Assembly: GCA_001051155.2 (NCBI GenBank)
Contig: JYIP02000006.1
Coordinates: 2,418,001 to 2,482,000 of the forward strand
Direction: 5' to 3'
Length of the DNA stretch: 64,000 bases
Origin: Chrysoporthe austroafricana
Taxonomy: Eukaryota; Ascomycota; Sordariomycetes; Diaporthales; Cryphonectriaceae
Both the position numbers and the translations under genes were made by a program. Below are positions 45,801 through 57,709 of this stretch, piece by piece. Within the stretch, counting starts at the first letter, position 1, and each line of letters starts with the position of its first letter. A model generated the notes under the pieces. It did no database searches. It was not told where the DNA came from and saw only the letters and a list, made by a program, of their open reading frames with translations.

Positions 45801-46668
45801 CAATCTCGAGTCAATCTCTGGTCACAACTACGGCTTGAGCGGAGCCGAGGCCCTCATCAGCAGGTAGCGCGCGTGCGGCCCCTCTTCCTTCGTGTTCCTG
45901 GGCCTTGTCCCGCCTCTCGGTCTGCGCTCCGTCTGCGCTCCGCCTTGCATATCAAGAATGGAGCACTGCCGTTCACACTCAAGATAATGATGGGCCGGCT
46001 ATGGTCATACTGGGTAGCTCGCCAGCTCTGCGCTATCCGACACGGGTTTCCTGAGGACCCCCCCGGGGCAGCCCAGGTCTCCATCCTCGAGCGCCCACAC
46101 CCAAGCGTGAAAGACAAGTCTCGACGGCCAGTACTCCCGGCCACCCCCTCCATCACCAACATCCCTGGTCCCGCAGCCCACACACACCTCGGGTCTCGTA
46201 GCACTTTGCTTCGGACCCCTGCTTGATAAGTGATGGACACCCATGTACTTACATGTAGCCCACCTACCGTAGTATGCCGTCCGTAATGGATGCCATTTTC
46301 CTGTGAAGGGACACAACTCCCCTCCATGGCCTACGGTCTCTATTACTACCCAGAGGGGACTTCGCCTACTTACTTGATGGTCTTCACGCCCATCTCTCGC
46401 CTCAACATTTCCCACCACGCTGCCTTGCATCTTCTAATCGCTGGATAACTCTGCCGTGGCAATACTTCTTCCATATTAACTCCCACTCACCCAGCCCAGT
46501 CAACCTCTGCTGTTGACGCCGCGACCCTCTCTTTGACCCTCTACCACCATCCGGTCCGCGGTACCTTCTGGTTCTCAGCTTCCTTGCTGGAGGTCTACAG
46601 CTCCCCCCCCCCGCCTTACCATCTTACTGCATCCTTCGGAATCACTATACCTCTGCAACCTTGCCAAA
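33877..46668. other. 12.8-kb gene-free region upstream of regulator gene
   Basis: No frame in this region, alone or after plausible splicing, resembles a known family. The longest open frames (about 200-270 codons, for example 34430-35245 minus, 40840-41487 minus and 43729-44343 plus) have simple, repetitive or Arg/Ser/Pro-biased translations typical of GC-rich noncoding sequence. Local features: poly-G runs (34540-34551, 35941-35951), CCAG and GTAG short tandem repeats (34870-34898, 35684-35708), GGTAGGC tandem copies 41948-41970 and GTAC-rich words 41988-42130 and 45503-45545. The last ~150 bp are a CT-rich leader of the following gene. Unlike the edges of the window it is not AT-rich, so it does not look RIP-decayed. 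Confidence 0.55.
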
Positions 46669-49300
46669 ATGACCGTCCCGCTACCAACACCGTCGAACCC
46701 CAAGTCTGATGCGGCCGCCGTGCGCAAGCGAAGGAGACGTGCGCCGGCGGGCGGTGCCGCGGATGATTGCTTCACCTGTACCAAGAGGGGCGTCAAGTGT
46801 GATCGCAGGAGGCCGTACTGCTCGCAATGTTTGGAAGTCGGAAACGAATGCTCCGGATATAAGACCCAGTTGACCTGGGGAGTGGGCGTGGCCAGCCGAG
46901 GAAAGCTCCGTGGTCTCTCGCTACCGATCGCCAAGTCTCCCCCGGTCAACCCCGTCAAGAAGAGCTCCCCAAGGGCGCGGGCGAACTCCAGCATTACCAG
47001 CACCCCAGGGCATGGGCATGCGACGAGCGCCGGCCACTGGCACGAGCAAGAGTCTCTGTCTCCCCGGAGTGTTCGAAGCGACATGGATGGGCCGGTGGAG
47101 CACCGCTATGCCACCTCTATGCCCGCGACCCCGTTCCACGGATTCGATCTCTCCAAGATCTCCCACGCAGAGCCCACGCCCCCGATGCCAGCGGTCCCCA
47201 GCCACTGGCACGGCGTGCCCTATGCGTCCAGTCTGTCCGGAGAAGGGCCTCGTTTCCCGAAACTGGGGCCGATACTCGTCCACGGGCCCCCGGAGGCGCT
47301 CGCCTCGTCCATCGAGTCGTTGAGCGATGCGGATTACCTGTCGCCGCTGAGCAACACGTTCTCCAGGGACGATCTTCCCTTCGTCACCAGCCCTACGCAT
47401 ATCTACGCGGAGAGCTACAACAGCGCCAACTCGCCGGTCCCGCAGAGCCCGGTGTCGTCCATGATGATGGACCACGGCCGGGCGCCTACCTCCTGCCCCA
47501 GCCTGGTGTACGCCCCCTCTGAGCCCAGTTCCAGCATCCACTCCCACATGGACGGCTTTGAAGCTCACTTGAACACCCGTCTGATGGAGTACGAACCACT
47601 TGGTGAGATATTGTTCACCTCTCAATACGTCTACTAGGCTCGTCGGGACTAATAATGTCCTCAACTATTCAGCAACTCCTGGTTTGGATGCCTACAGCAC
47701 AAGTGCACAGTCTGAGAGGCACTTTTGGGCTTCACCGGAAGACGACAAGCCCTCGTCTCGTGGCCTTCCGGAGCATTCACTACCCTGGTCATCTGTCATG
47801 GACCAACAACCGGTGCTTCCGGTGAACCAGGACCTCATCGCGAAGATCCCATTCTTTATGGATTACTATGAGAACACCATGTGTCCCGGGATGGTGTTCA
47901 TCGACGGGCCACACAACCCGTTCAGGGAACACATCATCGCGCTCGCCGCGAATAGCCGAAGCCTGCAGCACGCCATCTGTGCGCTTGCTGCATGCAACCT
48001 ACGAATGAAGAGAAAGCTGAGCCTCGCTCATGGCCAGGATGAGCAGGACATCAACAGCATGTCCTGCCAGGTGGCGGATATGCAGAGCGACGACAGGACA
48101 CTATCGGAGGAATACCAGCACCGCAACCTTGCGGTGAACCTGCTCAACGAGCAGCTGAACGACCCAACGAAGGCAAGAGGCGATGCAGTTCTTGCTACGA
48201 TCCTGCTTCTGTGCCACTACCGGATGGCTGAGTCGGGCATTGCGAAGTTCCACACCCAGTTTGCCGGTGTCAAGAAGATCCTGGGCATGAGGCGGTCTTC
48301 TCCCTTCCCCCCTTCGCGGGACTCCGCATGGATGGAGGCCCTTTTCACATACTTTGACGCCATCTCTGCCAGTATCAACGACCGCGAGGCCCAATTAAAC
48401 ACTTCCTTTTACGGCGTCATGCCGGATGCTCAGCTCCTCCCTCCCGGCGCCGAGAACCTCGTCGGCTGCGACCGCGAGCTCTTCAAGACGGTCGTCAAGC
48501 TGGGCAGGCTCAACCTCCTGTCCCAGCATCGACCGGTGCAGAACCTGCTCACCACCGCACCGCCGCGCGGTGTTCCATCGCGCTCCCAGTCGCCTCTCGA
48601 GCTGCCCCTCGGCCACGTCTACAACAGCGCCGACGTGTTCAGCAAGCCGCAGAAACAGTACGACCACATGTTCGGGCCGCCCCTCGAGGAGGAGCACATC
48701 CTCTCCCCCGCCGTGGCCTCGCCGTCGTCCGCCTACGATGACCACCGCTCGACGTTCTGGCGCGAGTGGAAGGACGCACGCATCGCCCTCCAGTCCTGGG
48801 AGTTCGACGCGCAGCGTGTGCTCGCGTCCCTGCCCGCGGGGCTGGCAGCCACGCCGGCGCAGGTGCGCGACCTGGGCTCGCTGTCCGAGGCGTTCCGGTA
48901 CGCGGCGCTCCTGTACACGGAGCGGCTGGCGAGCCCGAACGTGTCCAGCGCGCACAACAACTTCCGCAACCTCGTCAGCCAGGTGGTCTACTACGCGACG
49001 AGCCTCGAGGCGGGCTCGTCGGCCGAGAAGTTCCTCCTGTGGCCGTTGTTCGTGGCGGGGTCCGAGTGCGTCAACGAGATGCAGCAGGGCATGGTTCGGG
49101 CCAAGTGCCGGGAGATCATGGCGCGGTCGGGGTACATGAACAACCTCTCGGCGCTGGACGTGCTGGAGAGGATCTGGGCGGGCGAGGGCCGGGACGAGCA
49201 GCAGGAGAGCAAGCTGGGCAGCTTGGTCCGGCGGGCGCCCTTCAGCTGGACGAGGTGCATCGGCGGACCCGGGGTCGAGGTCGAGTGGATCATGTTCTAA
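46669..49300 (+). CDS. Zn(II)2Cys6 transcription factor (Fungal_trans_2 type)
   Basis: Exons 46669-47602 and 47673-49300, one 70-bp intron; 853 residues. Binuclear zinc cluster near the N-terminus with cysteines at 34, 37, 44, 51, 54 and 61 (C-x2-C-x6-C-x6-C-x2-C-x6-C), preceded by a basic RKRRRR nuclear signal and followed by the conserved GYKTQLTWGVGVASRGKLRG stretch. A Ser/Pro-rich linker runs to about residue 310. The second half (FMDYYENTMCPGMVFIDGPHNPFREHI...ALAACNLRM) is the fungal-specific regulatory domain of the Fungal_trans_2 (PF11951) type. It should bind CGG-type DNA sites and regulate transcription; target genes cannot be told. A 12.8-kb gene-free region lies upstream, as seen for regulators with complex control. 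Confidence 0.92.
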
Positions 49301-50371
49301 GTCTCGCGCCCCCCTCCCCCCTTCCCCCACTTCGGTTCCCCTCGTTTCAGCACGACGACATGCATTACGATCATGGCTACGGCAGGACCTGGGGCTTGAT
49401 TGGTTCGATGTCTATACGGTGGCTCGGGAGGACATAAAAACGACCACAAAGGTGGACGGTATTCTTGATGGACACGAGATCTACGGCTTTTACGTCTGAC
49501 GTCGATGTATGATTATCCGGGCCGAGGACGGTTTCCTGTGCTATTTTTTCGCATTCTGGATATAGCTTTCTTTTGTTCCTGTCGATAAACTGTATCTATA
49601 CCGGTACCAAGAGAATCGAGACGAGATACCATCAGCAGACCTCGCGTCCCAGACCAGCTGTGACAACCCAAACACTCATCTGGTATATGCCCCGGTGTCA
49701 TCCGAACAGAAGCAGTGAGTGAGTGAGCAACCCCTGAGCCTCACGTCCGGATTCCCAGTTTGCTCGCACTGGCTACAAGCCGTCGGCCGTACCACTCACT
49801 TGCCTCCCAACAACCACGCGGCCAGCACGATTGGACAAACGTCCAGCCGCGCAGCCGAGCCCCCTAAACCGGGACCGGACGGACGAGTGAGTGGCAGCGC
49901 CAGGGGGCCGCAGGCCAGAAAACCAAAAAAACAGAGGGAAAGGACGTCCTCATTCGCACTCGGTGACCGAAAGCCGACGTCTGCTCTGCGCTCAATAGCA
50001 GCCGTCTCTTATGCATTCGATGTGGAATCAAGATTGGCTCTGATATAGGGCGCGTGGCTCCACTTAGCCTGCCTGTTCCTGTTCCTGGGGGGGGCCACTA
50101 GCAGAAGGGGAGGGGAGGGCGAGGCCGGTACCAGACAGAGCTACGTAACGCTGCTGCGCTACTGTAGCTACTACTAGCCTCCTCGACGGCCTGGCCTGCT
50201 GTATGTATGTACGCACGCGCGCACGCAGCATGCCCCTACGCAGGCAGTACTGCGTCTGTACGGCGGCCGCCGCGGGTCGTCTGGCTTATCTGGGGCCTGT
50301 TGTGTAGCCCTCCTCTCTCTTGTCTCTAGACGAGATGAGGCGCACCGGCGACGCTGTGCCTGAAAGAAAAA

Positions 50372-50490
50372 GAAAAAAAAAAAAAGCCCCCCCCCCCCCA
50401 GATNTTGTTGTCTGAAGGAGAGGGGGCGCCCCCGGGGCGCTGGGCCCAAAAAAAAAAAAAAAAAAAAAAAAGCCCCCCCCCCCCCCAGAT
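50372..50490. other. N and poly-A/poly-C duplication, likely assembly artefact
   Basis: Poly-A, G, then about 13 C and AGAT (ending about 50403), an N at 50404, 40 bp of GC-rich sequence including GGGGGCGCCCCC, then poly-A (about 24), G, 14 C and AGAT again (ending about 50490). Homopolymer duplication flanking an ambiguous base points to a misassembly or polymerase-slippage region rather than biology. Confidence 0.7.
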
Positions 50491-51390
50491 TCGTGCCATG
50501 CTGGGTCCCGTTCCAGATCCGTCCCCGACAAGGGGTGCTCCGGACAAATGAAGTCCCCAGCCGCGGCAGCGAGGCATCAGAACGGGCTGTCTCCGCCGGC
50601 GGGAGGGGGCAGCACGCTGTCCTGGGCCCTGGCCGTACCCTGGAGGCGCTTCTGCCCAGATTCGCACACCTGCAGGCCCCTGGGCTATATTGCAATGTAT
50701 AGCAGCACGATGGCAGATGGGATATTCGCCGGTGAGGAGGGGGTGGGTTGCTGTTGCTCCCCCCGGCGTCCTGCACCGTAGATCACCCACTAGGCTGTTC
50801 GTATCATAGCATGAGCCGGTGGAGGACCGCTTCCAGGCCCTGTGGGCTCGGCGCCGGATTGCCCTCTCGGGCCTGATGGCTGGATTCGTCGTCATGTGTA
50901 CTTACTGAGCAGTCGAGCCGGCCGGCGGCTCTGCCGTCGTACGGTGCTGCTATTCTCAGTATACTTACTCAGCGAGGTACCGGTGGGCTAGTCGAGTATA
51001 TGGTCTGGCCTCGCTACCACAGGAAGACTGGGCAGGGCGCCCCGAGCAGGAGGACGCGCTCGCAAGGCCGCAAGGGAGGGCGCGTACAACAGAGATTCGT
51101 AGGTAATATAAAGCGAGCGATTCGGCCGAATGCCTTCCCACCCCCCCTTTCTGCCCACAACCCGCCGCCGCCAAGAGCCTCCTCCTCCTCCTCGCTGCGC
51201 GCTCGCGGGGACCGCACGACGAACTGCAGAGGGCGCTAGAGGGGACGAGGAGGCTCGCATAATGACGCCGCGTGGGGGTCGTCGCGCAGTACCCCGTATC
51301 CGGGAGGGGCCTTCTTCTCAGACACGCAGCAGAGCCTGCTGCAGTGGCACCCTCCCAAGCAGCAGCAGCAGCAGCAGCAGCACCGCAGAG

Positions 51391-51440
51391 CAGAGGAGAG
51401 CAGAGGAGAGCAGAGGAGAGCAGAGGAGAGCAGAGGAGAG
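51391..51440. repeat. 10-bp tandem array CAGAGGAGAG
   Basis: Five perfect copies of CAGAGGAGAG, preceded by an AGC trinucleotide run (51359-51380). Confidence 0.95.
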
Positions 51441-51687
51441 GAGAGCCTCCCTCCCCTCCACCCCCAAAGCGCTCGAAGAGAGAACAGCTGGCGCCGCCTC
51501 TGTGCCGTGGATTCCCGCCCCACCGGCTGCGGCCAGCCCAGCCCAGCCCGCAGCAACGTCGCGATGCAGGACGACTCATGCGCCATGCACGCGCGCGAAA
51601 GCAGGAACTCAGCAGCAGCTAGGAAGTACTGTACGCCGGCGTGCGTGCTGAGGGGCCGCGACGCCCTCATCATGCGCAGGGCAGGTT

Positions 51688-51735
51688 TGGGGGGAGGGGA
51701 GGGGAGGGGAGGGGAGGGGGAAGGGTGGGTGGGTG
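51688..51735 (+). repeat. G-run tract, potential G-quadruplex
   Basis: GGGGGGAGGGGAGGGGAGG... followed by GGGTGGGTGGG: at least seven G-runs of three or more with 1-2 nt spacers, fitting a G-quadruplex pattern on the plus strand. Confidence 0.7.
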
Positions 51736-51798
51736 AGGTTCCACACCACCATCACGACGACGAGCGCGCACTACGATGTACCGGCTGTTCCCCTTCTT

Positions 51799-51854
51799 CT
51801 TCCTCCTCCTCCTCCTCCTCCTCCTCCTCCTCCTCCTCCTCCTCCTCCTCCTCA
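51799..51854. repeat. CTC trinucleotide microsatellite
   Basis: About 18 CCT/CTC units, complement GAG. A shorter copy of the same motif recurs at 52179-52198. Confidence 0.95.
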
Positions 51855-52501
51855 CTCCCCCTCACTCCCCCTCCCCCCTCCCTCTTCCTATCGCGCCAAG
51901 TTTAGTACCTGCGCCTGCATTCCACCACCTGCTCAGTGCTACGTATCTGCATCTCGCCCATGCATGCGTGCGTGCTACCTCCTGTGCGACAAGCACTACA
52001 TCTCTGCCACGGCGGCAGGGGGGACAGAAAACTGGCACCAGCCCGCTCCACATCTGCAGCCGCCTTACCGTACGGCCAACCACAGCCGCAGCTCGGGGCT
52101 TCTAGAAGGGTTGGGACGGGACGCTGGGGCAGATGACCTCGCGCGCCAGAGCTATCTAGATACATACCTGGCCCACCTCCTCCTCCTCCTCCTCCTCCGC
52201 CCAGGGAGCTTCACATCCAACCACATCTCTGCGTGCTTGGGTCTTCCCCGCGCAAGGCTGCGTGCACCACACGCCCACACGCCCACACCCACACCCACCC
52301 ACACGCACGCAAGCGCGGGCGCGGGCAGGCGGGCAGGCATACAGGGCAGACGGGCAGGCAGGGAGGGCCAACGCAACCGCCCACCCCATCGGTGCTACGC
52401 TGCACCGTCCTCCCGTCTGCCGGCGTCATCGTGCTTCTAGAAGGCTTCTCGAAGGGGGGGAAGGGAGGACGGGGCCCGCCTCGGCGACGGGGCCGGCGGG
52501 G

Positions 52502-52532
<31 letters not shown>

Positions 52533-54191
52533 CAAACCTGCGACACACCCAGCTTCCTAGGCCGGAAAGGCCTCAGGCCCCTCGTGCGGCGGGCGCGCCC
52601 TGAGATATGCGTCCTCGCGGCTTCTATCACGCTTCTGCCGCCTCGGGCCTTCGCGGTGCGTGTCAGTGTCACATGCAGGAGGAGGAGGGCGACGAGGGGA
52701 GGGCTTCGCCGCGGCACGCTAGAAGCGGCAGAGAAGGGAGGGGGGAGGGGGGACGAGGGGACGAGGGGACGAGGGGACGAGCCGGCTGACATCGATGCAC
52801 GCGCAGCCGAGGATGGAGGTGCGGATGGCCTCAGGCCCGTGGGGGGGCCCCAGGGCGCGCATGCGAGGGCCTCCTGCCTGCGGTGGTGACACAGCACACG
52901 TACTGTCGCGAGATTCGCCCTCCGGCCTCCGTCCGTTGGCTGCTGGCTGCTGTGGCTGGGCGGAAGCGTGATGTCCAGCCCTCAGCGCCTCGTCCTCCGC
53001 GCTGAGGACGGACGGACACCGCCACTGAGCCGTCTACGCACTGGCAGGAGGAGGCTGGCCCGTCCCGTCTACGCATATCTCGGAAGGGCGCCCCTCGAGG
53101 CTGGGCTGGGCTGGGCTGGGGGTGGACGCTCGATCTGAGTGCTCACACGGCATCGTGCCCCCAGGTCAACATCGAGATGTGACAGCTGACGCCTGGCCCA
53201 GGCCCTGTAGACGAGAGCTTCTAGAAACCCCGAAATCTCTCGCTACCAGCCCGGGCGACGATCCAGATCGACTCGCCCGACGTCAGACCATCTCGCGAGG
53301 GGGCGGCGCAGGTTTCCTCTCACGGCCACACCTGACACTTGGCGGCGCCAGCAGCGGCGCCCCTCCTCCTCCCAGCCGCCGGACGTCGGGAAGTCGGAGG
53401 TTGCCATCACGGTAATCTCCAGCAGGAACGCCCGGGCGGACGAAACTGGCATCTGGGCACCGACCTGGCCTGGGCCACGTCGCGGGGGAGGCTAGAACCG
53501 GGGCTCTGCAGGTACCCTGAGGTACAGTACTCGCCTCGGTCGAACCATGGCCCTCTCTCTCTCTGTGTGTCTCTCCCTGTCAGGCGCGAGCTGGCTTGGC
53601 CGCATTGCATTTCGACCGGCATATCGCTTCTAGAGCGCCGGATGGGGGGCCGGGGGGGGGGGAGACCCACCTTGCGCAGACGTCGAGGCCGGCCGTGGTC
53701 CGCGGGACGCGCTCGGGGTGGGGGTTCGTCCTCACCTTCGGTGTGGCTGGCCGCTCACCTTGGGCGTGTGCCTATGGTCAGAGAGCTTCAGGGGGACGGA
53801 CAAGAGGAGCCGGCTGCTCAGAGCGAGCCGTGCAGAGGCAGCCTCGTGGCGTATAGGCTGGGCAGTCAGACAACTCAATAGTCAGCCTGTCAGCCTTGTA
53901 GTAATGCTAAAGTAGGAGCACGAGCTGTATAATTCCCATACCCTGAGCGATATCACAATCACAGCCACAGAGACCCCAGTGTAGATCCTCTAGATAGTCT
54001 TCAATTCATATGTATTTACCATATATGGCACTCTCATCTGTTTAACTAACTTTAGTGCTTAAGAGCTTAGATATTGCTCTTATTCCTGCATGTGTATATT
54101 GCTGCCAATGAGTTGTACAGCGTTGGATGGACAGGTGACTTTCGAAGGCAAGTCAGAAATCAAGCAGAGAGTATACCATAGTCCTGACGCC

Positions 54192-56111
54192 TTAGGGCTG
54201 CCCAAAGGATCGCGAACGCCTGCTTGCTGTCGAAGATAGGTGTGATTGATAGCTCGACCTCCGGGCGATCCTCTCCTCCTCATCGTAGGTCGACTCGCTC
54301 ATGAACGGGCTGCTCGCCCGGATCGCAGGGCCCTTGAACAGCAGGGCGACAGGAATGGCGCTCATCGCGACCCCGATGAAGCCCAGCAGCGAGCCCGCCC
54401 AGCCGAACCCGAGGTTCGTGAACAGCGGCTGCGACGCCAGCGGCAGAAACGCCCCGAAGCTGTTCCGCCCGAGGCTGGCGGCGGAGAGCGCCGAGGCGGC
54501 GTACTTCTCGTACGCGTCCGTCAGGTAGTTGACGACGCCCAGGTAGATGCTGTAGATGCCCACGCCGACGCAGGCGACGCCGCACGCCGGCACGATCCAG
54601 GGCACGCCGCCGCGGCACGTCCACCCGTACCAGAACAGGCCGGCCGCGAACAGCAGCGAGCCCGGCACGGCGGCGTACAGCCGCGCCTCGGGGACGGGCT
54701 TGCCCGGCCGCTCGCGGTTGCGGCGCGCCGACCGGAGGTACGCCCAGTCCTGCGCCGGGTTGGCCAGCGTCGCGATGGCGGCGCCGGCGCTGATGGCGAG
54801 CTGGACCAGGCCCGTCTGCAGCGTGTCGAAGCCGTACGCCGCCGAGAACGTCTGCACGACGGAGCTGAAGAACAGGTACAGCACGCCCCAGGCGAACGAC
54901 ACCCAGAGCGTGAAGAAGATGACGACGGGCTCCGTCGCGAGCATCTTGGAGGGCCGGTAGAAGGACAGCTTGAGCTGCGTCAGCACCGACTCGCGCGCGA
55001 GCTCGCTCTCGGCGTAGATGGGCTTCCCGGTCTGCCTGCGCAGCTTCCTCGCGCGGCGGGCGAGGATCACGTCGCCCCGGGTCTCGCGCAGGATGAACCA
55101 GAAGATGGGGATCAAGCCGGCGTTGTAGATGATCTGGATGTAGAAGATCCACCGCCACGGGTTCGTCTTGTGGATCTGGACGATGACGCTGCCGAGGAAC
55201 GGCCCCAGCGCGATGCCCGCGACGGACGTGAAGCCGAACAGGGACATCGGGAGCGAGCGGGCTCGGTCGCCTTTCCACACGTCTGCGATGCTGCCGCCCA
55301 CGATGTTGATGCTGACCGAGGAGGCGCCACCGCCAAACTAAGATGTGGGAGTCAGCAACACCCAAGGCAAATCGGTGGAGGACAACACCCTGGCCACGTA
55401 CAAAACGAGTCACGATGATTGTGGCATAATTCTGAGCGAAAGCAGAGCCAAACAGAAAGGCCACGAAGATGAGGTAGGCTCCAAAGTACCTGGTATTGGT
55501 CCTCGTCAGCTTCGGAAATTATACGTCCACTACTCAGTGGCGCTCAAGAAGTGCAGACAACATACCCAGGCATCCTCCCCTTGGATTCTGTGAGGGGAAC
55601 AAATATGAGCGGCCATAATGCGGCTCCCATATTCCACGAGACGGTCGCCCAGATCGTATTGTCGAACGGGCTGTCGAGCACATCGAACTGGCTGCTGATA
55701 TAAGAGGATCCAGCACCATAACTCCCCGCTGGAAGACCCGTCAAGATCGAGACGAAGCAGATGGTCACGGTGAGCACCCATTTGTACCACGAGGGCCAGT
55801 TGAACGGGTTGTCTGGATCGTCCCGGCCATTCCAGCCGTGAATGATCCTGCCATCTTCCGTCACCTTCTCTGCGCCAGAGATATCGGCTGCCCGGCGCCC
55901 CCATTCTGGCCCTCGCCCGCCTTCACCATCTGCTGTGGTGGACCGCGTAGTGGTGTCGTCTGACCACGTGGAGCGAACGGGCTCGCCTGTTGATATGGTC
56001 AGCAGTCAGTTTTTTGAAGACGCAAGACGGGATGCCGACCATACCAGGCTCTAGAAGCGCGGACGGATGATGCCCAACATGGTCTTGCCTCTCGACGCCT
56101 TGGTCGGCCAT
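54192..56111 (-). CDS. MFS exporter, DHA1 family (Tpo/Flr-like)
   Basis: Four exons: 56111-56045, 55986-55566, 55489-55402 and 55337-54192; introns of 58, 76 and 64 bp; 573 residues. The first ~75 residues are a polar cytosolic tail ending in the DHA1 signature DPDNPFNWPSWYKW. The motif-C-like TM5 region ALGPFLGSVIV and the RETRGDVILARRARKLRR loop between TM6 and TM7 are typical. At the exon 3/4 join, the GTACGT donor gives TRF-FGGGASSVSINIVGG, which fits the family better than the alternative downstream GT. These 12-TM proton antiporters export drugs, polyamines or fungal metabolites from the plasma membrane. C-terminus is a Ser-rich tail. No biosynthetic partner adjoins it. Confidence 0.88.
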
Positions 56112-57709
56112 TGTGCGCAGCTTGCGTGTCCAGCGCTGAGATCGTGAGCCGCTGAGCGTCCATTCGAGACATGGAACGACAGACGAGGCTCCAATCCGCG
56201 AGCGACGTCAGCATCCCGCCGCTAACCTGCCGTCGACAAAGACCGCGGGCCATCTCAGATCAGAGTTTTCCACTACTGAGGGTCCATATTTTTACGACGG
56301 CCGGTTAATGATGTGATGGTGCGGCTCTCACGAAAAGCCGTAAGGCGCCGTCTCCTTGGGCGGGACTCCCCGGTTAGCTCGAGATGTGAAGTCATCGGTC
56401 ATGAGTCGTACAACCTTGCTAAGAGTCTGATGAAATAGCAACGGCGCCCAATTTGAAAGCTGTGAAGGCGACTCGCGTCCTTATGGGGATGTTGGAACCG
56501 TCTTCTCTCCGGTCAAGCAGGTGCACATGCCCAGACTGTCTCACCCGGACCACAGTGATTTTACTTCTTCCGATTCTCTCCTCCCTTACTTTGTTGTCTG
56601 ATCCTTACCACTTACCTGCTGTTAAATTCGAAAATTGTCTTGAGCAGGTCCTTGTCCACTAGTTATACTTGTATATTTCTCCCGAGACTTGTCAGTGGGA
56701 GATTTTTGTCGTCTTATACTCTGTCGAGTGAGAGATATGCCTTTCACCATTTGGCGATAGAACATTACGTTGATATACAGGGCGTAAGAGGTCGCATCTC
56801 GATTTATTGATGGTGTATCTCAGAGTAAACGCTTAATCATAGAAGAAGCAATTATACTGGACTCTCCTTCGAGGCTTTGCCGCTGTTGGACTTGAGTTCT
56901 TCAAAATTTAGACTCGGCAACTGCCCGCAACGTCAGATTGTATTCCCCTCTCACCTCATTGATGACATCAATGATTAATTAAGCACATAAGGGGTGGGAA
57001 CGTGGAGCTCAATATAATGATCATCCTTCTTCTTTTCAACCACTTTGTTCAAGACCTTCGAAAAGACAAGACCCTGGACTCAATTCTCTCTAAGCCGAAA
57101 GCTTAAAAACCCCCGCTCATCTTACACCCAAGAATCAGCAAGATTTGACAATGTTTCTACGTTAACTTAAGCAAGAGGAAGACGTTTGTATCTATAAGGC
57201 AGGATCACGCATGCTGAAAAGTGTAGTTGAAAGATACACTTTGAGCGGCCTGTATGCGTTCGCTCTGCAATAAGAACAATTTGTCACGTCGCTTGAATAC
57301 TATTAACATCTCGGCACAATCCGTCTTGGCACATCTACTAGGAGTTGCATTATAGTTTATACTAGTGCAAGAATTGTCACTTACATGGACTCACTAGCTA
57401 TTGACGAGCACTTGATTAGTTCGAGAAGAGAGAGCACTTTTCTTTACCCCCAGGCCGCCTTAAGGTGAATGTGCAACTTTTCGGGTCGAAACCCAGAGGA
57501 CAGCTTAGTCTCAGAATTGTTTGCCTGGCCATCACTTTGAGCATCTTGCAGTTTCACAGTGTCACGAATAGATGTCGTGGAAAGCGTAATCACATTCCTA
57601 TACATAACTATGTACGATCTGAATGAAAAAAACATGTACACTGTCAATACGTCTCAGCTTGACGTTAAAAAAGCGGGTTATGAACAGGTCACCGAGCCGC
57701 GGATCATAT
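56112..57709. other. AT-rich spacer, MFS promoter and esterase 3' side
   Basis: 1.6 kb, AT-rich (56.7-57.6 kb most strongly), without a supported gene. The high TA content is compatible with RIP-aged sequence, but no repeat partner is visible within the window. Confidence 0.5.

Larger units (their letters stand above)
49301..54191. other. Low-complexity spacer downstream of regulator
   Basis: 4.9 kb with no supported gene, rich in simple repeats (50.3-50.5 kb poly-A/poly-C around an N; 51.36-51.86 kb purine and CTC arrays; CA run 52502-52528). Apparent long frames here are runs of a few residues. The spacer receives the 3' ends of the genes at both sides. Confidence 0.55.

Noticed and set aside
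54246..55418. 390-codon plus-strand open frame opposite the MFS exporter
   Set aside because: Antisense shadow of exon 4 of the transporter; Arg/Ala/Asp-rich with no recognisable fold.
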